A stretch of DNA of 64,000 bases from Pseudonocardia asaccharolytica DSM 44247 = NBRC 16224 (GTDB lineage Bacteria > Actinomycetota > Actinomycetes > Mycobacteriales > Pseudonocardiaceae). The DNA lies in NCBI RefSeq assembly GCF_000423625.1, contig NZ_AUII01000020.1, positions 1 through 64,000 of the forward strand. Reading direction: 5' to 3'. Shown piece by piece: positions 35,882 through 47,437 of the stretch. The notes under the pieces were generated by a model. The model worked only from the letters and a program-made list of their open reading frames with translations. It had not been told where the DNA came from and did no database searches. Both the position numbers and the translations under genes were made by a program. Each line of letters opens with the position of its first letter. Position 1 is the first letter of the stretch.

Positions 35882-36766
35882 GTGAGCGGTGCGCACGGGC
35901 GGCGGGAACGTCCCGACCCTCCGGAGCCGCTCCCCGCCCCGACCGTCGACGCCCACACCCACCTCGACGCCTGCGGCTGCGAGACGGCCGCCGACGTCGT
36001 CGCCGTGCTGGACCGCGCCGCCGCCGTCGGGGTCACCCGGGTCGTCACCATCGCCGACGACCTCGCCGCCGCCCGGTGGGTCGTGCGCGCCGCGCAGTGG
36101 GACGATCGGGTCGCCGCCGCCGTCGCGCTGCACCCGACACGTACCGCGGCCGTCACCGAGGACGAGTTCGCCGAGATCGAGCGGCTCGCGGCGTCCCCCC
36201 GGGTGGTCGCCGTGGGGGAGACCGGGCTGGACTACTACTGGGACCATTCGCCCCCGCAGGCCCAGCAGAACTGGTTCCGCCGGCATATCGATCTGGCCAA
36301 ACGGCTCGGTAGGCCCCTGATGATTCACGACCGGGACGCGCACGACGACGTGCTGCGCATCCTGCGCGAGGAAGGCGCTCCGGAGACGGTCGTGTTCCAC
36401 TGCTTCTCCGGCGACGCGGCGATGGCGCGGGAATGCGTCGACGCGGGTTACGTGCTCTCGTTCGCCGGTCCGGTGACCTTCCGCAACGCCAAGCCGCTGC
36501 AGGAGGCTGCGGCGCTCGTGCCCGACGACCACCTGCTCGTCGAGACCGACGCGCCGTTCCTCACCCCGCATCCGCACCGCGGCCGGGCCAACGAGCCGTA
36601 CTGTCTCCCCTGGACCGTGCGCGCCGTGGCCGCGCTCCGCGGAGTGTCCGATGAGGAACTGGCCGAGACCACCCGGATCAACGCCGAGCGGGTGTTCGGA
36701 CTCGACGAGCTGCCGCCCGCCGCAGCTGCGGCGACGCTGGCCCCCACCGACGTTCGCTCACCGTAG
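35882..36766 (+). CDS. tatD: TatD-family metal-dependent deoxyribonuclease
   Basis: A 294-residue TIM-barrel hydrolase. Metal ligands: DAHTHLDACG, GETGLDYYWDHSPPQ (Glu), IHDRDAHDD (His), FHCFSGD and ETDAPFLTPHPHRGR (Asp). It removes 3' ends of DNA and acts in DNA repair or turnover. GTG 35882 follows GGGAGGGG. Between metG and rpfB, as in mycobacteria. Confidence 0.9.
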   Translation: MSGAHGRRERPDPPEPLPAPTVDAHTHLDACGCETAADVVAVLDRAAAVGVTRVVTIADDLAAARWVVRAAQWDDRVAAAVALHPTRTAAVTEDEFAEIERLAASPRVVAVGETGLDYYWDHSPPQAQQNWFRRHIDLAKRLGRPLMIHDRDAHDDVLRILREEGAPETVVFHCFSGDAAMARECVDAGYVLSFAGPVTFRNAKPLQEAAALVPDDHLLVETDAPFLTPHPHRGRANEPYCLPWTVRAVAALRGVSDEELAETTRINAERVFGLDELPPAAAAATLAPTDVRSP

Positions 36767-36902
36767 CGAGATAGCCACTCAGCGCTCACATTCCTGTCGC
36801 GGCTTCGACGCGGCTCCGCCTCCCGTTACGGTTCTGTGATCGCTAGCCGGGGTGGGGAACGCTCCCCAGCAGCGGGAACGGTGGTTCGGGGCGCTCCCCT
36901 GA

Positions 36903-38474
<1,572 letters not shown>

Positions 38475-38588
38475 GGCCCAGCCCACCGCGGGCGACGTTC
38501 TCCCTCGCTCGCGTGCCGACCGCGCGCACGCGCCGCTCGGTGCGGCCTTGCCTACGGGGACCTGGATCCCCACCGACATGATGGACGG

Positions 38589-39509
38589 GTGAACGATTCG
38601 CGGTTGCTGGGTCCCGCCGAGGTCCGATCCCTGGCCGAGGGGCTTGGCCTGCGGCCCACCAAGCGGCTCGGGCAGAACTTCGTGCACGACCCGAACACGG
38701 TGCGGCGCATCGTGCGCGCCGCGGACCTCACCGACAACGACGTCGTCGTCGAGGTCGGTCCCGGCCTCGGTTCGCTGACGCTGGCGCTGCTGCCCGCTGT
38801 CGCGGCGGTGCACGCGATCGAGGTCGACCCGGCGCTGGCCCGGCAGCTGTCGAGCACCGTCGACGACCGGGCCCCGGCGCTGGCCGATCGGCTCTCGGTG
38901 ACCGCCGCGGATGCGCTGCGGGTGCGGGCGGCCGACCTGGGTTCCCCGGCACCCACCGCGATCGTCGCCAACCTGCCCTACAACGTAGGGGTCCCCGTGC
39001 TGCTGCATCTGCTCACCGAGCTGCCCGCGGTGCGCCACGGGCTGGTCATGATGCAGTCCGAGGTCGTCGAGCGGCTCGCCGCCGAACCCGGTAGCCGCGC
39101 CTACGGGGTGCCGAGTGCGAAGCTGGCCTGGTTCGCGCGGGCCCGCCGGGCCGGATCGGTGCCGCGTGCGGTGTTCTGGCCAGTGCCCAATGTCGACTCC
39201 GGGTTGCTCGCCTTCACCCGCCGCGAACCGCCGGCCGGCGCGCACCGGGAGGAGGTGTTCGCCGTCGTCGATGCGGCGTTCGCGCAGCGGCGCAAGGCGT
39301 TGCGATCGGCGCTGTCCGGCTGGGCCGGCTCACCCGCGGCCGCCGAACAGGCGCTGCGCGCTGCCGGTATCGACCCGCTGGCCCGGGCAGAGCGGCTCGG
39401 CATCGCCGAGTTCTCGCGGCTCGCCGCGGCCCGGCCGGCCCGTGCCCCCGAGGGCCCGCCGGGCGGCGTGGGCCAGAGGCCGAGGCGGGCCCACCCACGA
39501 CGCACGTAG
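38589..39509 (+). CDS. rsmA: 16S rRNA dimethyltransferase RsmA (KsgA)
   Basis: A 306-residue SAM enzyme that dimethylates A1518 and A1519 of 16S rRNA. Motifs: [66 protein letters not shown] (the NLPY catalytic motif). The start is GTG 38589. It is followed by ispE after a ten-base gap, as in many actinobacteria. Confidence 0.93.
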   Translation: MNDSRLLGPAEVRSLAEGLGLRPTKRLGQNFVHDPNTVRRIVRAADLTDNDVVVEVGPGLGSLTLALLPAVAAVHAIEVDPALARQLSSTVDDRAPALADRLSVTAADALRVRAADLGSPAPTAIVANLPYNVGVPVLLHLLTELPAVRHGLVMMQSEVVERLAAEPGSRAYGVPSAKLAWFARARRAGSVPRAVFWPVPNVDSGLLAFTRREPPAGAHREEVFAVVDAAFAQRRKALRSALSGWAGSPAAAEQALRAAGIDPLARAERLGIAEFSRLAAARPARAPEGPPGGVGQRPRRAHPRRT

Positions 39510-39519
39510 GGTTGGGTAC

Positions 39520-40491
39520 GTGCTCACCGCCGTCCCGCCCCCGGTCACCGTGCGTGTCCCGGGAAAGATCAACCTGCACCTGGCCGTGGGCGCGCTGCGG
39601 AGCGACGGTTTTCACGAGCTCGTGACGGTGTTCCACGCGGTGAGCCTGTTCGACGAAGTCACCGTGGCGACCTCCGATGCGCCCGGTGTCGAGGTGCACG
39701 GTGAGGGCATCGTCGAGGTTCCGGAGGACGAGACCAACCTGGCCTGGCGCGCCGTGGCGATGCTCGCCGCGCACGTCGGTCGCCCGGCGGAGGTGCGGGT
39801 GACGCTGCGCAAGGGCATCCCGGTGGCGGGCGGCATGGCGGGTGGCAGCGCGGACGCGGCCGGGGCGCTGCTCGGGCTGTCCACGCTGTGGAAGCTCGAC
39901 CTCACCCGCGACGAGCTGTCCAGGATGGCTGCCCAGCTCGGCAGCGACGTCACGTTCGCCCTGCACGGGGGGACCGCGCTGGGCACCGGGCGCGGCGAAC
40001 GTGTCGTCCCGGTGCTCTCCCGGCATTCGCAGCACTGGGTGATCGCCCTGCACCGGCAGGGGCTTTCCACGCCTGCGGTGTACCGCGAGCTCGACCGGCT
40101 GCGTCTCGCGGCGGCAGGGCCGGACGGACCGTCGCCGCCCGAACGGCCCGTCGAGCCGGTGCTGGAAGCGCTGGCGGGTGGGGACCCGCGGCAGCTCGCG
40201 CTGTCGCTGGGCAACGACCTGCAGGCCGCCGCGGTGAGCCTCGCGCCCGATCTGCGGCGCACCTTGCGTGCCGGGGTGTCCGCCGGGGCGTTGGCCGGGA
40301 TCGTGTCGGGGTCCGGGCCGAGCTGCGCCTTCCTGTGCGCGAACGCCGACGCCGCCGTCGAGGTGGCCGCCGAACTGGCCGGGGCGGGGGTGTGCCGGAC
40401 GGTGCGGGTGGCGCGCGGTCCGGTGCCCGGCGCCCGCGTGATCGACGCGCCCGACCCGCCGTCCGGCCCGTGGCCACCGGTGCACGCCTGA
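39520..40491 (+). CDS. ispE: 4-diphosphocytidyl-2-C-methyl-D-erythritol kinase
   Basis: A 323-residue GHMP kinase of the MEP isoprenoid pathway. Motifs: [40 protein letters not shown] (ATP loop), and [23 protein letters not shown] 39520 begins it. Its stop overlaps the next start in TGATG. Confidence 0.92.
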   Translation: MLTAVPPPVTVRVPGKINLHLAVGALRSDGFHELVTVFHAVSLFDEVTVATSDAPGVEVHGEGIVEVPEDETNLAWRAVAMLAAHVGRPAEVRVTLRKGIPVAGGMAGGSADAAGALLGLSTLWKLDLTRDELSRMAAQLGSDVTFALHGGTALGTGRGERVVPVLSRHSQHWVIALHRQGLSTPAVYRELDRLRLAAAGPDGPSPPERPVEPVLEALAGGDPRQLALSLGNDLQAAAVSLAPDLRRTLRAGVSAGALAGIVSGSGPSCAFLCANADAAVEVAAELAGAGVCRTVRVARGPVPGARVIDAPDPPSGPWPPVHA

Positions 40492-42269
40492 TGGCCCAGA
40501 ACCTGGTCAACCTCGAGGCGGTGACCGCGCATGTTCCTGGCGATGCCTCACGGGTGCTGCTCGACGAGGTGTCGCTCGGCGTGGACCGCGACGAGCGGAT
40601 CGGCGTCGTCGGGCTCAACGGCGGCGGCAAGTCCACGCTGCTGGACATCCTCGTCGGGTGCCGAGAGTCGCAGAGCGGGCGGGTCAGCAGGCTCGGCGGG
40701 CTGCGGCTCGCCCACCTCGTGCAGGGGGATGAGCTGCCGGCCGGCGCCCGGATCCGCGACGTCGTGCTCGCGCGCTACGACGCCGACCACGAGTGGGCAT
40801 CCGATCCGCGCGTCCGGGAGGTGCTCGACGGTCTCGGCATCACCGAGCTCGACCGCACCGTCGAGGGCCTTTCCGGCGGGGAGAAACGCCGGGTGGCGTT
40901 GGCCGCGACGCTGGTCGGTGACCCCGACCTCGTCGTCCTCGACGAGCCCACCAACCACCTCGATGTCGAGGGCGTCGGCTGGCTCGCGCGGCATCTGCTG
41001 TCGCGGCGCTGCGCCGTGGTGGTCGTGACGCATGACCGCTGGTTTCTCGACGCCGTCTGCACCCGGACGTGGGAGGTCGCGAACGGCCAGGTGGAAAGCT
41101 ACCTCGGCGGCTACGCCGACTGGGTCTATGCCCGCGCCGAGCGGGCCCGGCAGGCCGATGCCGCCGAGGCCCGCCGCCGCAACCTCGCCCGCAAGGAGCT
41201 GGCCTGGCTACGCCGCGGCGCACCGGCGCGCACCTCGAAGCCGCGCTTCCGGATCGAGGCCGCCGAGGCATTGATCACCGATGTCCCGCCACCGCGCGAC
41301 ACCGTGGAGCTGCTCGGGTTCGCGACGAACCGGCTGGGCAAGACGGTCCTCGAACTGGAGGACGCGACGGTGCGGATCGGCTCCCGGGTGCTGCTGGACC
41401 GGGTGACCTGGCGGCTCGGGCCGGGCGACCGGGTGGGAATCGTCGGGATCAACGGTTCGGGCAAGACGACGCTGCTGCGCTCGCTCACCGGGGTGCACCC
41501 CGTCGACGGTGGCCGGCGGGTGCAGGGCAGCACCGTGCAGCTCGCGCAGCTGTCCCAGGAGCTCGCCGACGTGCCGCGCGACCAGCGGGTGCTGGAGGCC
41601 ACCGAGGCGGTGGCGAAGTATGTGCGGCTCGGCAAGCAGGAGCTGACGGCGTCCGCGGTGCTGGAGCGGCTCGGTTTCCCCGCGTCGCGGCAGTGGACGC
41701 CGGTGGGGCAGCTCTCCGGCGGCGAACGGCGCAGGCTGCAGCTCACCCGGCTGCTCATGGCCGAGCCCAACGTGCTGCTGCTCGACGAGCCGACCAACGA
41801 CCTCGACGTCGACACCCTGGCCAACCTCGAGGACCTGCTCGACGGCTGGCCGGGCACGCTCGTCGTGGTCAGCCACGACCGGTACCTGGTCGAGCGAGTG
41901 TGCGACACCGTCGTCGCCCTCTTCGGGGACGGGAAGATCACGCATCTGCCCGGCGGGATCGAGGAGTACCTGGCGCGGCGGGCCGCGGCGGGCCACGCGC
42001 CCGTGGCGAAGGCCGCGCGCGCCCAGGTGCCGACCCCGGCGCGGGCCTCGGCCGCGCAGCAGCGAGCGGCCCAGAAGGAGGCCGCCCGGCTGGAGCGCCG
42101 GATGGAGACGCTGGCGGTCCAGGAGGAGCAGCTGCATCTGCGGCTGGTGGAGGCCGCGACCGATCCCGAGCGGCTGCTGGGGCTCGACGCCGAGCTCAGG
42201 GCCGTCGTGGCCGAGCGGGAGAAGATCGAGCTGGACTGGCTGGCCGCCGCCGAGCTGGCCGAGTCCTGA
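40491..42269 (+). CDS. ABC-F family ATPase (Uup/EttA-type)
   Basis: A 592-residue soluble protein with two ABC domains and no membrane part. Walker A: VVGLNGGGKSTLL and IVGINGSGKTTLL. Signatures: EGLSGGEKRRVAL and GQLSGGERRRLQL. Walker B: VVLDEPTNHLD and LLLDEPTNDLD. A linker of the ABC-F type sits between, and a charged coiled-coil is at the C-terminus (about 520-592). Such proteins act on ribosomes. The exact relative (Uup-like by the C-terminal coil) is uncertain. It overlaps ispE by one base. Confidence 0.9.
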   Translation: MAQNLVNLEAVTAHVPGDASRVLLDEVSLGVDRDERIGVVGLNGGGKSTLLDILVGCRESQSGRVSRLGGLRLAHLVQGDELPAGARIRDVVLARYDADHEWASDPRVREVLDGLGITELDRTVEGLSGGEKRRVALAATLVGDPDLVVLDEPTNHLDVEGVGWLARHLLSRRCAVVVVTHDRWFLDAVCTRTWEVANGQVESYLGGYADWVYARAERARQADAAEARRRNLARKELAWLRRGAPARTSKPRFRIEAAEALITDVPPPRDTVELLGFATNRLGKTVLELEDATVRIGSRVLLDRVTWRLGPGDRVGIVGINGSGKTTLLRSLTGVHPVDGGRRVQGSTVQLAQLSQELADVPRDQRVLEATEAVAKYVRLGKQELTASAVLERLGFPASRQWTPVGQLSGGERRRLQLTRLLMAEPNVLLLDEPTNDLDVDTLANLEDLLDGWPGTLVVVSHDRYLVERVCDTVVALFGDGKITHLPGGIEEYLARRAAAGHAPVAKAARAQVPTPARASAAQQRAAQKEAARLERRMETLAVQEEQLHLRLVEAATDPERLLGLDAELRAVVAEREKIELDWLAAAELAES

Positions 42270-42278
42270 CCCCACCCG

Positions 42279-42344
42279 CGCGAGTCGCGGTATTTCCGAG
42301 CGCGAGTCGGGGTGTCTCCGCGACCGCGTCGGGGTACGTCCGCG
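42279..42344. repeat. 3'-end repeat, copy 1 (three tandem units)
   Basis: Three units of about 22 bases with the plan CGCGAGTCGsGGTrTTTCCG. Unit a (42279-42300) contains CGCGGTATTTCCGAG; unit b (42301-42323) and unit c (42324-42344) follow head to tail. Begins 9 bases after the ABC-F stop. Confidence 0.85.
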
Positions 42345-42407
42345 CTGCCAGCGGGGTGCCAGCGCGGTACCAGCGTCGGAGCAGCCCGCCCGCGCAGGCT
42401 GCTCGGC

Positions 42408-43376
42408 ATGAACTCCGTCATCGACGTCGAGGGTCTGGTGAAGACCTTCGGCTCGACCACCGCGCTGGCCGGCGTCGATCTGACTGCCCGTCGCGGCGCC
42501 GTGCTCGGCCTGCTCGGGCCCAACGGCTCGGGCAAGACGACGACCGTCCGCGTGCTCGCCACCCTGCTGCGACCCGACGGCGGGCGGGCGCACGTACTGG
42601 GCCACGACGTCGTCGCCGAGCCGGCAGCGGTGCGCTCGCGCATCGGGCTGACCGGGCAGTACGCGGCCGTCGACGAAGCCCTGTCCGGTACCGACAACCT
42701 CATGCTCATCGCGCGGCTGCTCGACCTGCCGCGCCGCACCGCCCGTCGGCGCAGCGCCGAACTGATCGAGCAGTTCGGGCTGACCGAGGCCGCCTCTCGC
42801 CGGGTGCGCACCTACTCCGGTGGCATGCGGCGCCGTCTCGACCTGGCCGCCAGCCTGATCGGACGCCCCGAGGTCCTGTTCCTCGACGAGCCGACGACCG
42901 GACTGGACCCGCGGCACCGCAACGAGGTGTGGGAGCAGGTTCGGACGCTCGCCGGCGAGGGCGTCACCGTGCTGCTGACCACCCAGTACCTGGAGGAGGC
43001 CGACCAGCTCGCCGACGATCTCGTCGTCCTCGACCGGGGACGGGTGATCGCCGCCGGTACCCCCGCGACGCTCAAGACGGAGATCGGCGGCCAGCGGTTG
43101 CACGTGCGGCCGCTGCATCGTGCCGACCTGGCCGCCGTGACCGCGCTCGTCGCCGAGCTGACCCCGGACGCGCCGATCGTCGACGCCACCGGGGGACTCA
43201 CCGCGCCGGCCGTCGAGCCGGGGCTGCTGCACCGGGTCGGCGCGCGGCTCGACGAGGCCGGGCTCACCGTCGCCGAGCTGGGGTTGCGGCTGCCCAGCCT
43301 CGACGACGTCTTCCTGACGCTGACCGGGCATTCGGCCGAGGACGCCGAGGCCACGACAGAGGAGGCGGCCGCATGA
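42408..43376 (+). CDS. ABC transporter ATPase (DrrA-type)
   Basis: A 322-residue ATPase of the DrrA/CcmA type. Walker A GLLGPNGSGKTTTVRV, signature TYSGGMRRRLDLAASL, Walker B VLFLDEPTTGLDPRH and the H-loop region LLTTQYLEEADQLAD. The C-terminal extension after about 220 is typical for daunorubicin-type exporters. Followed by the permease gene with an ATGA overlap. ATG 42408 has no good ribosome binding site nearby. It lies inside a pair of inverted copies of the 3'-end repeat. Confidence 0.9.
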   Translation: MNSVIDVEGLVKTFGSTTALAGVDLTARRGAVLGLLGPNGSGKTTTVRVLATLLRPDGGRAHVLGHDVVAEPAAVRSRIGLTGQYAAVDEALSGTDNLMLIARLLDLPRRTARRRSAELIEQFGLTEAASRRVRTYSGGMRRRLDLAASLIGRPEVLFLDEPTTGLDPRHRNEVWEQVRTLAGEGVTVLLTTQYLEEADQLADDLVVLDRGRVIAAGTPATLKTEIGGQRLHVRPLHRADLAAVTALVAELTPDAPIVDATGGLTAPAVEPGLLHRVGARLDEAGLTVAELGLRLPSLDDVFLTLTGHSAEDAEATTEEAAA

Positions 43377-44215
43377 CGACCGCGTCGAGGACCGAGACCG
43401 CGATCCGGCCCGTCACCTCGACGCCGGGCGTGCCCGCCCCGGTGCACGGCAGGCGCGGCCCCTCGGCGCTGCGCCACGGCGCCACCCTGGCCTGGCGCGG
43501 GATCGTCAAGACGATCCACTCGCCCGAGGCGCTGGTCGACGTGACGCTGCAGCCGGTGATCTTCCTGCTGCTGTTCGTCTACGTCTTCGGCGGCGCGATC
43601 GCCGGCGACACCACCTCCTACCTGCAGTTCGCGCTGCCGGGTGTGCTCGTGCAGACGGTCATCTTCGCCTCGGCGGGTACCGGGGTCGGGCTCTCCGAGG
43701 ACCTGCACACCGGGATCTTCGACCGTTTCCGGAGCCTGCCGATCTCGCGCGGCGCCCCGCTGTTCGGGGCGATCGGGGCGGATCTGGTGCGCTATCTGAC
43801 CTCCGGCGTGATCATGCTGGTGTTCGGGGTGATCCTCGGCTTCCGGTTCGGCACCGGGCCGCTGGCCGTCGTGACGGCGCTGGGCCTGGTGATGGTGTTC
43901 GCCTTCGCGTTGTGCTGGGTGTTCACCGCACTGGCGATGGTCGTGAACCATCCGCGCTCGGTGCAGGGCCTCGGGTTTCTGATCATGATGCCGTTGACGT
44001 TCGGCAGCAACGTGTTCGTGCCGGCCGAGACGATGCCGGCCTGGCTGCGGGGCTGGGTGGAGATCAACCCGGTTTCGAAGACGGCTGACGCGATTCGCGG
44101 CCTGCTCGTCGGCGGTCCGGTCGCGGGTCCCGCGGTGCAGGCGCTGATCTGGGCAGCGGGGATCTTCGCGGTGTTCGCGCCGATGGCGGTGACGCTGTAC
44201 CGGCGCCGGACCTGA
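43373..44215 (+). CDS. ABC-2 type permease (DrrB-type)
   Basis: A 280-residue membrane protein with six helices. Family patterns: QPVIFLLLFVYVFGGAIAG, GVGLSEDLHTGIFDRFRSLP and LTFGSNVFVPAETMPAWLRG with NPVSKTADAIRGLLVGGP. It forms the channel of the exporter with the preceding ATPase. A lipophilic compound or drug is the usual substrate of such pairs. Coupled through an ATGA overlap. Confidence 0.9.
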   Translation: MTTASRTETAIRPVTSTPGVPAPVHGRRGPSALRHGATLAWRGIVKTIHSPEALVDVTLQPVIFLLLFVYVFGGAIAGDTTSYLQFALPGVLVQTVIFASAGTGVGLSEDLHTGIFDRFRSLPISRGAPLFGAIGADLVRYLTSGVIMLVFGVILGFRFGTGPLAVVTALGLVMVFAFALCWVFTALAMVVNHPRSVQGLGFLIMMPLTFGSNVFVPAETMPAWLRGWVEINPVSKTADAIRGLLVGGPVAGPAVQALIWAAGIFAVFAPMAVTLYRRRT

Positions 44216-44216
44216 G

Positions 44217-44283
44217 GCGCGGAATCACCCCGACTCGGTCGCGGAAACACCCCGACTCGCGCTCGGAAATACCGCGACTCGCG
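44217..44283. repeat. 3'-end repeat, copy 2 (inverted with respect to copy 1)
   Basis: The same three-unit structure as copy 1 in opposite sense. Begins one base after the permease stop and includes the last codons and stop of the convergent regulator gene. Together the copies bracket the exporter genes. Confidence 0.85.
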
Positions 44284-47200
44284 GGATGAAGGCTTGGAGA
44301 AGGGCCAGGCCTTCGGTGCGTGGCAGGGCTCGGCCCCGCTCGACGGCCTCGTCGGCCGCGGCGGGGCCGAGCGCGTCCCGGACCTCGTCGAGCGCGGCCA
44401 GCACCTCGGGGTTGCCCCGGTCGAGGGTGCCGCGCTGGGCGGCCGCCACTCCCAGCAGCAGCCCGGCCGTGGCGGCGTCTGTTTCGCGCAGCGCGAACCG
44501 GGCGGCGAGCTCGGCGACCATGGCGGTGACCGGACCGTCGCGGCTCTCGACCGCGGCGGCCACCGCCTCGGCGAGACGCGCCCGCCCGGCGGCGATGTCG
44601 CGGGCCGTCAGCTCGACGGCGGCGTGCGCCGCGGCGAGGTATGCCCGCCGCTGCGGCACCCCGAGCCCGCTCTCGGCGAGATCGGTGGCGGCCAGTTCGA
44701 GCTGGGCCCGTGCGGCCTCGAACCGGCCGGCGAGCCGCTCCACCTCCGCCAGCATCACCGGCACGGCGCCGGCGTTCCCGAACGGGCCGGAGCCGACGGC
44801 CGCGGCCGCGGTCAGCTCGGCGCGTGCGGCGTCGAGGTCCCCGCGGCGCGCCGCCAGCCGGGCCCGGTGGACGAGGAACTGAGGCAGATCGTCGTCGTTG
44901 CCCAGCTCGGTCGCGAGCGCGATCGCCTCGTCATAGGCGCGGGCGGCGGCATCCAGGTCGCCCGCGATGTCCTCCAGCTCGCCGAGCGAGCCGAGCGTCA
45001 GGCCGAGGCCGAAGCGGTCGCCGACCGCCGCGAACCGCGTGTGCGCGGCCCTGATCAGAGAACGCTGGGCCTCGATGTCGCCGCGGTTCTCGGCGACCTG
45101 GGCGCGCGTGAGCAGCGCCATCCCCCGCAGCCACGGGTCGTCGGCCTCCTCGGAAAGGCGGCTGACCGGGCCCTCGTCCTGCTCGGCGTACAGCGCGGTG
45201 ATCGGTTCGATCAGGTCCAGCACCGGATGCCGGGGTGCGGGCAGGTTCGCCGCGAGCCCCGTGGCGGTCTCGACGCATCGGAGCGCCGCCGGGAGGTCGC
45301 CCCGTGCCGCGCACGTCAGGGCCAGGTAGGCGGTGTTGCGCGCGCGCACGTCGGCGGGGGCGGCGCCGGGCAGCGCGCAGACCGCCTCGACCCACCGCAT
45401 GGCCTCGTCGAACAACCCGCGGATCAGCCACGACCACCACATCGCCGCGGTCAGCCGGTGCGCGGTCGGCGCGTCGCCCGCCTCGACCGCGTGCTGCAGC
45501 GCTTCGGTGATGTTGTCGGACTCGACGCGCAGCTGCGCCAGCCATTCGAGCTGGCCGGCGCCGCGCAGTTGCGGTTCGACCTGTTCCACCAGCTCGACCA
45601 GGAACGCCGCGTGCGCCGCCGCGACCGCGTCCCGTTCCCCGGCCGTGTCGAGCTGCTCCCGGGCGTACTCCCGGATCGTCTCCAGCATCCGGTACCGCGT
45701 CGGTGTCCCGCCCGGTTGCGGCACCGCGACCACCAGCGATTTGTCGACCAGTGCGGCGAGCAGGTCGAGTACCTCGCCGAGCGCCGGGCCGTCCGGGCCG
45801 GTGCACACCCGCTCCACCGCCGCCTCGGTCGCCCCGCCGGTGAACACCGCGAGCCGCCGCGCCAGCACCCGTTCGGGTTTGCTCAGTAGCTCCCAGCTCC
45901 AGTCGACGACCGCGCGCAGCGTCTGGTGCCGCGGCAGCGCGGTGCGGGCACCTGCGGTGAGCAGCCGGAACCGGTCGTCGAGCCGGGTGGCGATCTCGTG
46001 CGGGGACAAGGTGCGCAGCCGGGCCGCCGCGAGCTCGATCGGGAGTGGCTGTCCGTCGAGGCGCCGGCAGATCTCGGCGACGGCGGGTCGCACCGCATCA
46101 TCGAGCGCGAAGCCGGGCGCGACGGCGGCGGCGCGGTCGGCGAACAGCCGCCTCGCGGCGGCGGGCGCCAGCGCGTCGACGGGATGCAGCATCTCGCCGG
46201 GGATGGCCAGCGGCTCGCGGCTGGTGGCCAGCACGCGCAGCCGGGGGCTCGTCTCCAGCAGCGTCTGGGTGAGCGTGGCGACGGCGTCGACCAGGTGCTC
46301 GCAGTTGTCCAGGACGAGGACGAGGTCGCGCCCGGCGACCGCGGCGCGCAGCCGTTCGGTGGTGTCCGGCCCGATCTCCTCCTGGCTGTGGATCACCAGC
46401 TCCGGGCCGCCGAGGGCGGCGAGCAGGGTGGCGGGCAGCTGGTCGGGTCCGGTGAGCGCGGCCAGCTCGGCCAGCCGGGTCTCGCCCCCGAGGTCGGCCG
46501 CAACCTCCCTGGCCAGCCGGGTCTTGCCCGCCCCGCCGGGCCCGGTGAGCGTCACGAGCCGGGCGGACGTCAGCAGCCCGCGGACCCGGGAGACGTCGTC
46601 GTCGCGGCCGACGAAACTGGTCAGCGCCGCCCTGCCGGGGCGGGCGACGGCGGGCGGGCGCGGCGGTGGGGCGGGCGGGGTCCCGCGCAGCACGTCGAGC
46701 CGGGTCTGCGCCAGCTCCGGGCCGGGGTCGACGCCGAGCTGCTCGGCAAGCAGCTCGCGGGTGTGGTCCAGCACGGCGAGCGCGTCGGCCTGCCGCCCGG
46801 CGGCGTGCAGCCCGCGCGCCAGCGCCACCGCGGCGCTCTCCCGCAGCGGCTGGCCGGCAAGCAGCTCGCTCAGCACGTCGAGCCCCACCGTGGGTTCACC
46901 GAGGCTCAGGCTCAGCGCCGCTAGTCGTTCGGCGGCGGTGGCCCGCTGCTCGGCGAGCCGATCGGCGGCCGGGTCGGCGAACGGGAGCCGGCGCAGGTCC
47001 GCCAGCGCGGGGCCGCGCCACAGCCCGAGCGCCGCGGTGAGGAGCTCGCGGCCGCGGCGCGGATCGGGTTCGGCTGCGGCGGAACCGATGAGCCGGACGA
47101 ACCGGACGGCGTCGACGTCCTCGGGGGCGACCTGCAGCCGGTATCCGCCGGGCACCGTCGCGACGAGTTCGGTGCCCAGCGCGCGACGCAGCCGCGACAC

Positions 47201-47434
47201 CAGCGACTGCAGCGCGTTCCCCACGGAGTCCGGGGGCTGTTCGCCCCACAGGTCGTCGATCAGGCTCTCGGCGGTGACGGGGCGTCCGCTGTCCAGCGCG
47301 AGCTGCGCGAGCAGCCCACGCAGCCGCAGCCCGCCGGGCAGGATCTCCGCGGGGGCGCAACCGTCAGCGGCCCGCCAGACCTCGACCGTGCCCAGCAGAC
47401 TGACGCTCGTGCGCGTTGAGTACTGCTCTGGCAC
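44225..47434 (-). CDS. Large SARP/AfsR-like regulator with NB-ARC ATPase and TPR domains
   Basis: A 1069-residue protein. Residues about 8-95 are an OmpR-like winged helix (LRLRGLLAQLALDSGRPVTA). About 100-245 is the BTAD domain (DDLWGEQPPDSVGNALQSLV precedes it, EDVDAVRFVRLIG opens it). About 280-540 is an NB-ARC-type ATPase with Walker A LTGPGGAGKTRLAREV and Walker B DLVLVLDNCEHLV. The rest is TPR-like helices. The last 16 residues (VAVFPSASRGVSATES) are encoded by the 3'-end repeat and are unlike the rest. GTG 47434 starts three bases after the M20 peptidase stop, so both form an operon. It may control the nearby exporter genes. Confidence 0.88.
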   Translation of the reverse strand: MPEQYSTRTSVSLLGTVEVWRAADGCAPAEILPGGLRLRGLLAQLALDSGRPVTAESLIDDLWGEQPPDSVGNALQSLVSRLRRALGTELVATVPGGYRLQVAPEDVDAVRFVRLIGSAAAEPDPRRGRELLTAALGLWRGPALADLRRLPFADPAADRLAEQRATAAERLAALSLSLGEPTVGLDVLSELLAGQPLRESAAVALARGLHAAGRQADALAVLDHTRELLAEQLGVDPGPELAQTRLDVLRGTPPAPPPRPPAVARPGRAALTSFVGRDDDVSRVRGLLTSARLVTLTGPGGAGKTRLAREVAADLGGETRLAELAALTGPDQLPATLLAALGGPELVIHSQEEIGPDTTERLRAAVAGRDLVLVLDNCEHLVDAVATLTQTLLETSPRLRVLATSREPLAIPGEMLHPVDALAPAAARRLFADRAAAVAPGFALDDAVRPAVAEICRRLDGQPLPIELAAARLRTLSPHEIATRLDDRFRLLTAGARTALPRHQTLRAVVDWSWELLSKPERVLARRLAVFTGGATEAAVERVCTGPDGPALGEVLDLLAALVDKSLVVAVPQPGGTPTRYRMLETIREYAREQLDTAGERDAVAAAHAAFLVELVEQVEPQLRGAGQLEWLAQLRVESDNITEALQHAVEAGDAPTAHRLTAAMWWSWLIRGLFDEAMRWVEAVCALPGAAPADVRARNTAYLALTCAARGDLPAALRCVETATGLAANLPAPRHPVLDLIEPITALYAEQDEGPVSRLSEEADDPWLRGMALLTRAQVAENRGDIEAQRSLIRAAHTRFAAVGDRFGLGLTLGSLGELEDIAGDLDAAARAYDEAIALATELGNDDDLPQFLVHRARLAARRGDLDAARAELTAAAAVGSGPFGNAGAVPVMLAEVERLAGRFEAARAQLELAATDLAESGLGVPQRRAYLAAAHAAVELTARDIAAGRARLAEAVAAAVESRDGPVTAMVAELAARFALRETDAATAGLLLGVAAAQRGTLDRGNPEVLAALDEVRDALGPAAADEAVERGRALPRTEGLALLQAFIPRVAVFPSASRGVSATESG

Positions 47435-47437
47435 TAC

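Noticed and set aside
42279-42344. Tandem units considered as a CRISPR array
   Set aside because: Units are directly adjacent with no unique spacers, and there are no cas genes.
41208-43331. 707-codon minus-strand frame
   Set aside because: Antisense to two genuine ABC ATPase genes with complete motifs.
41069-44215. 1048-codon + strand frame covering ABC-F and exporter genes
   Set aside because: Only the last 280 codons (from ATG 43373) are real. The upstream part is out of frame with the genuine ABC-F and ATPase genes.
42408-47434. Antibiotic biosynthetic cluster around the DrrAB-type exporter and SARP-type regulator
   Set aside because: No polyketide, peptide or other scaffold-building genes are present; the neighbours are housekeeping genes.
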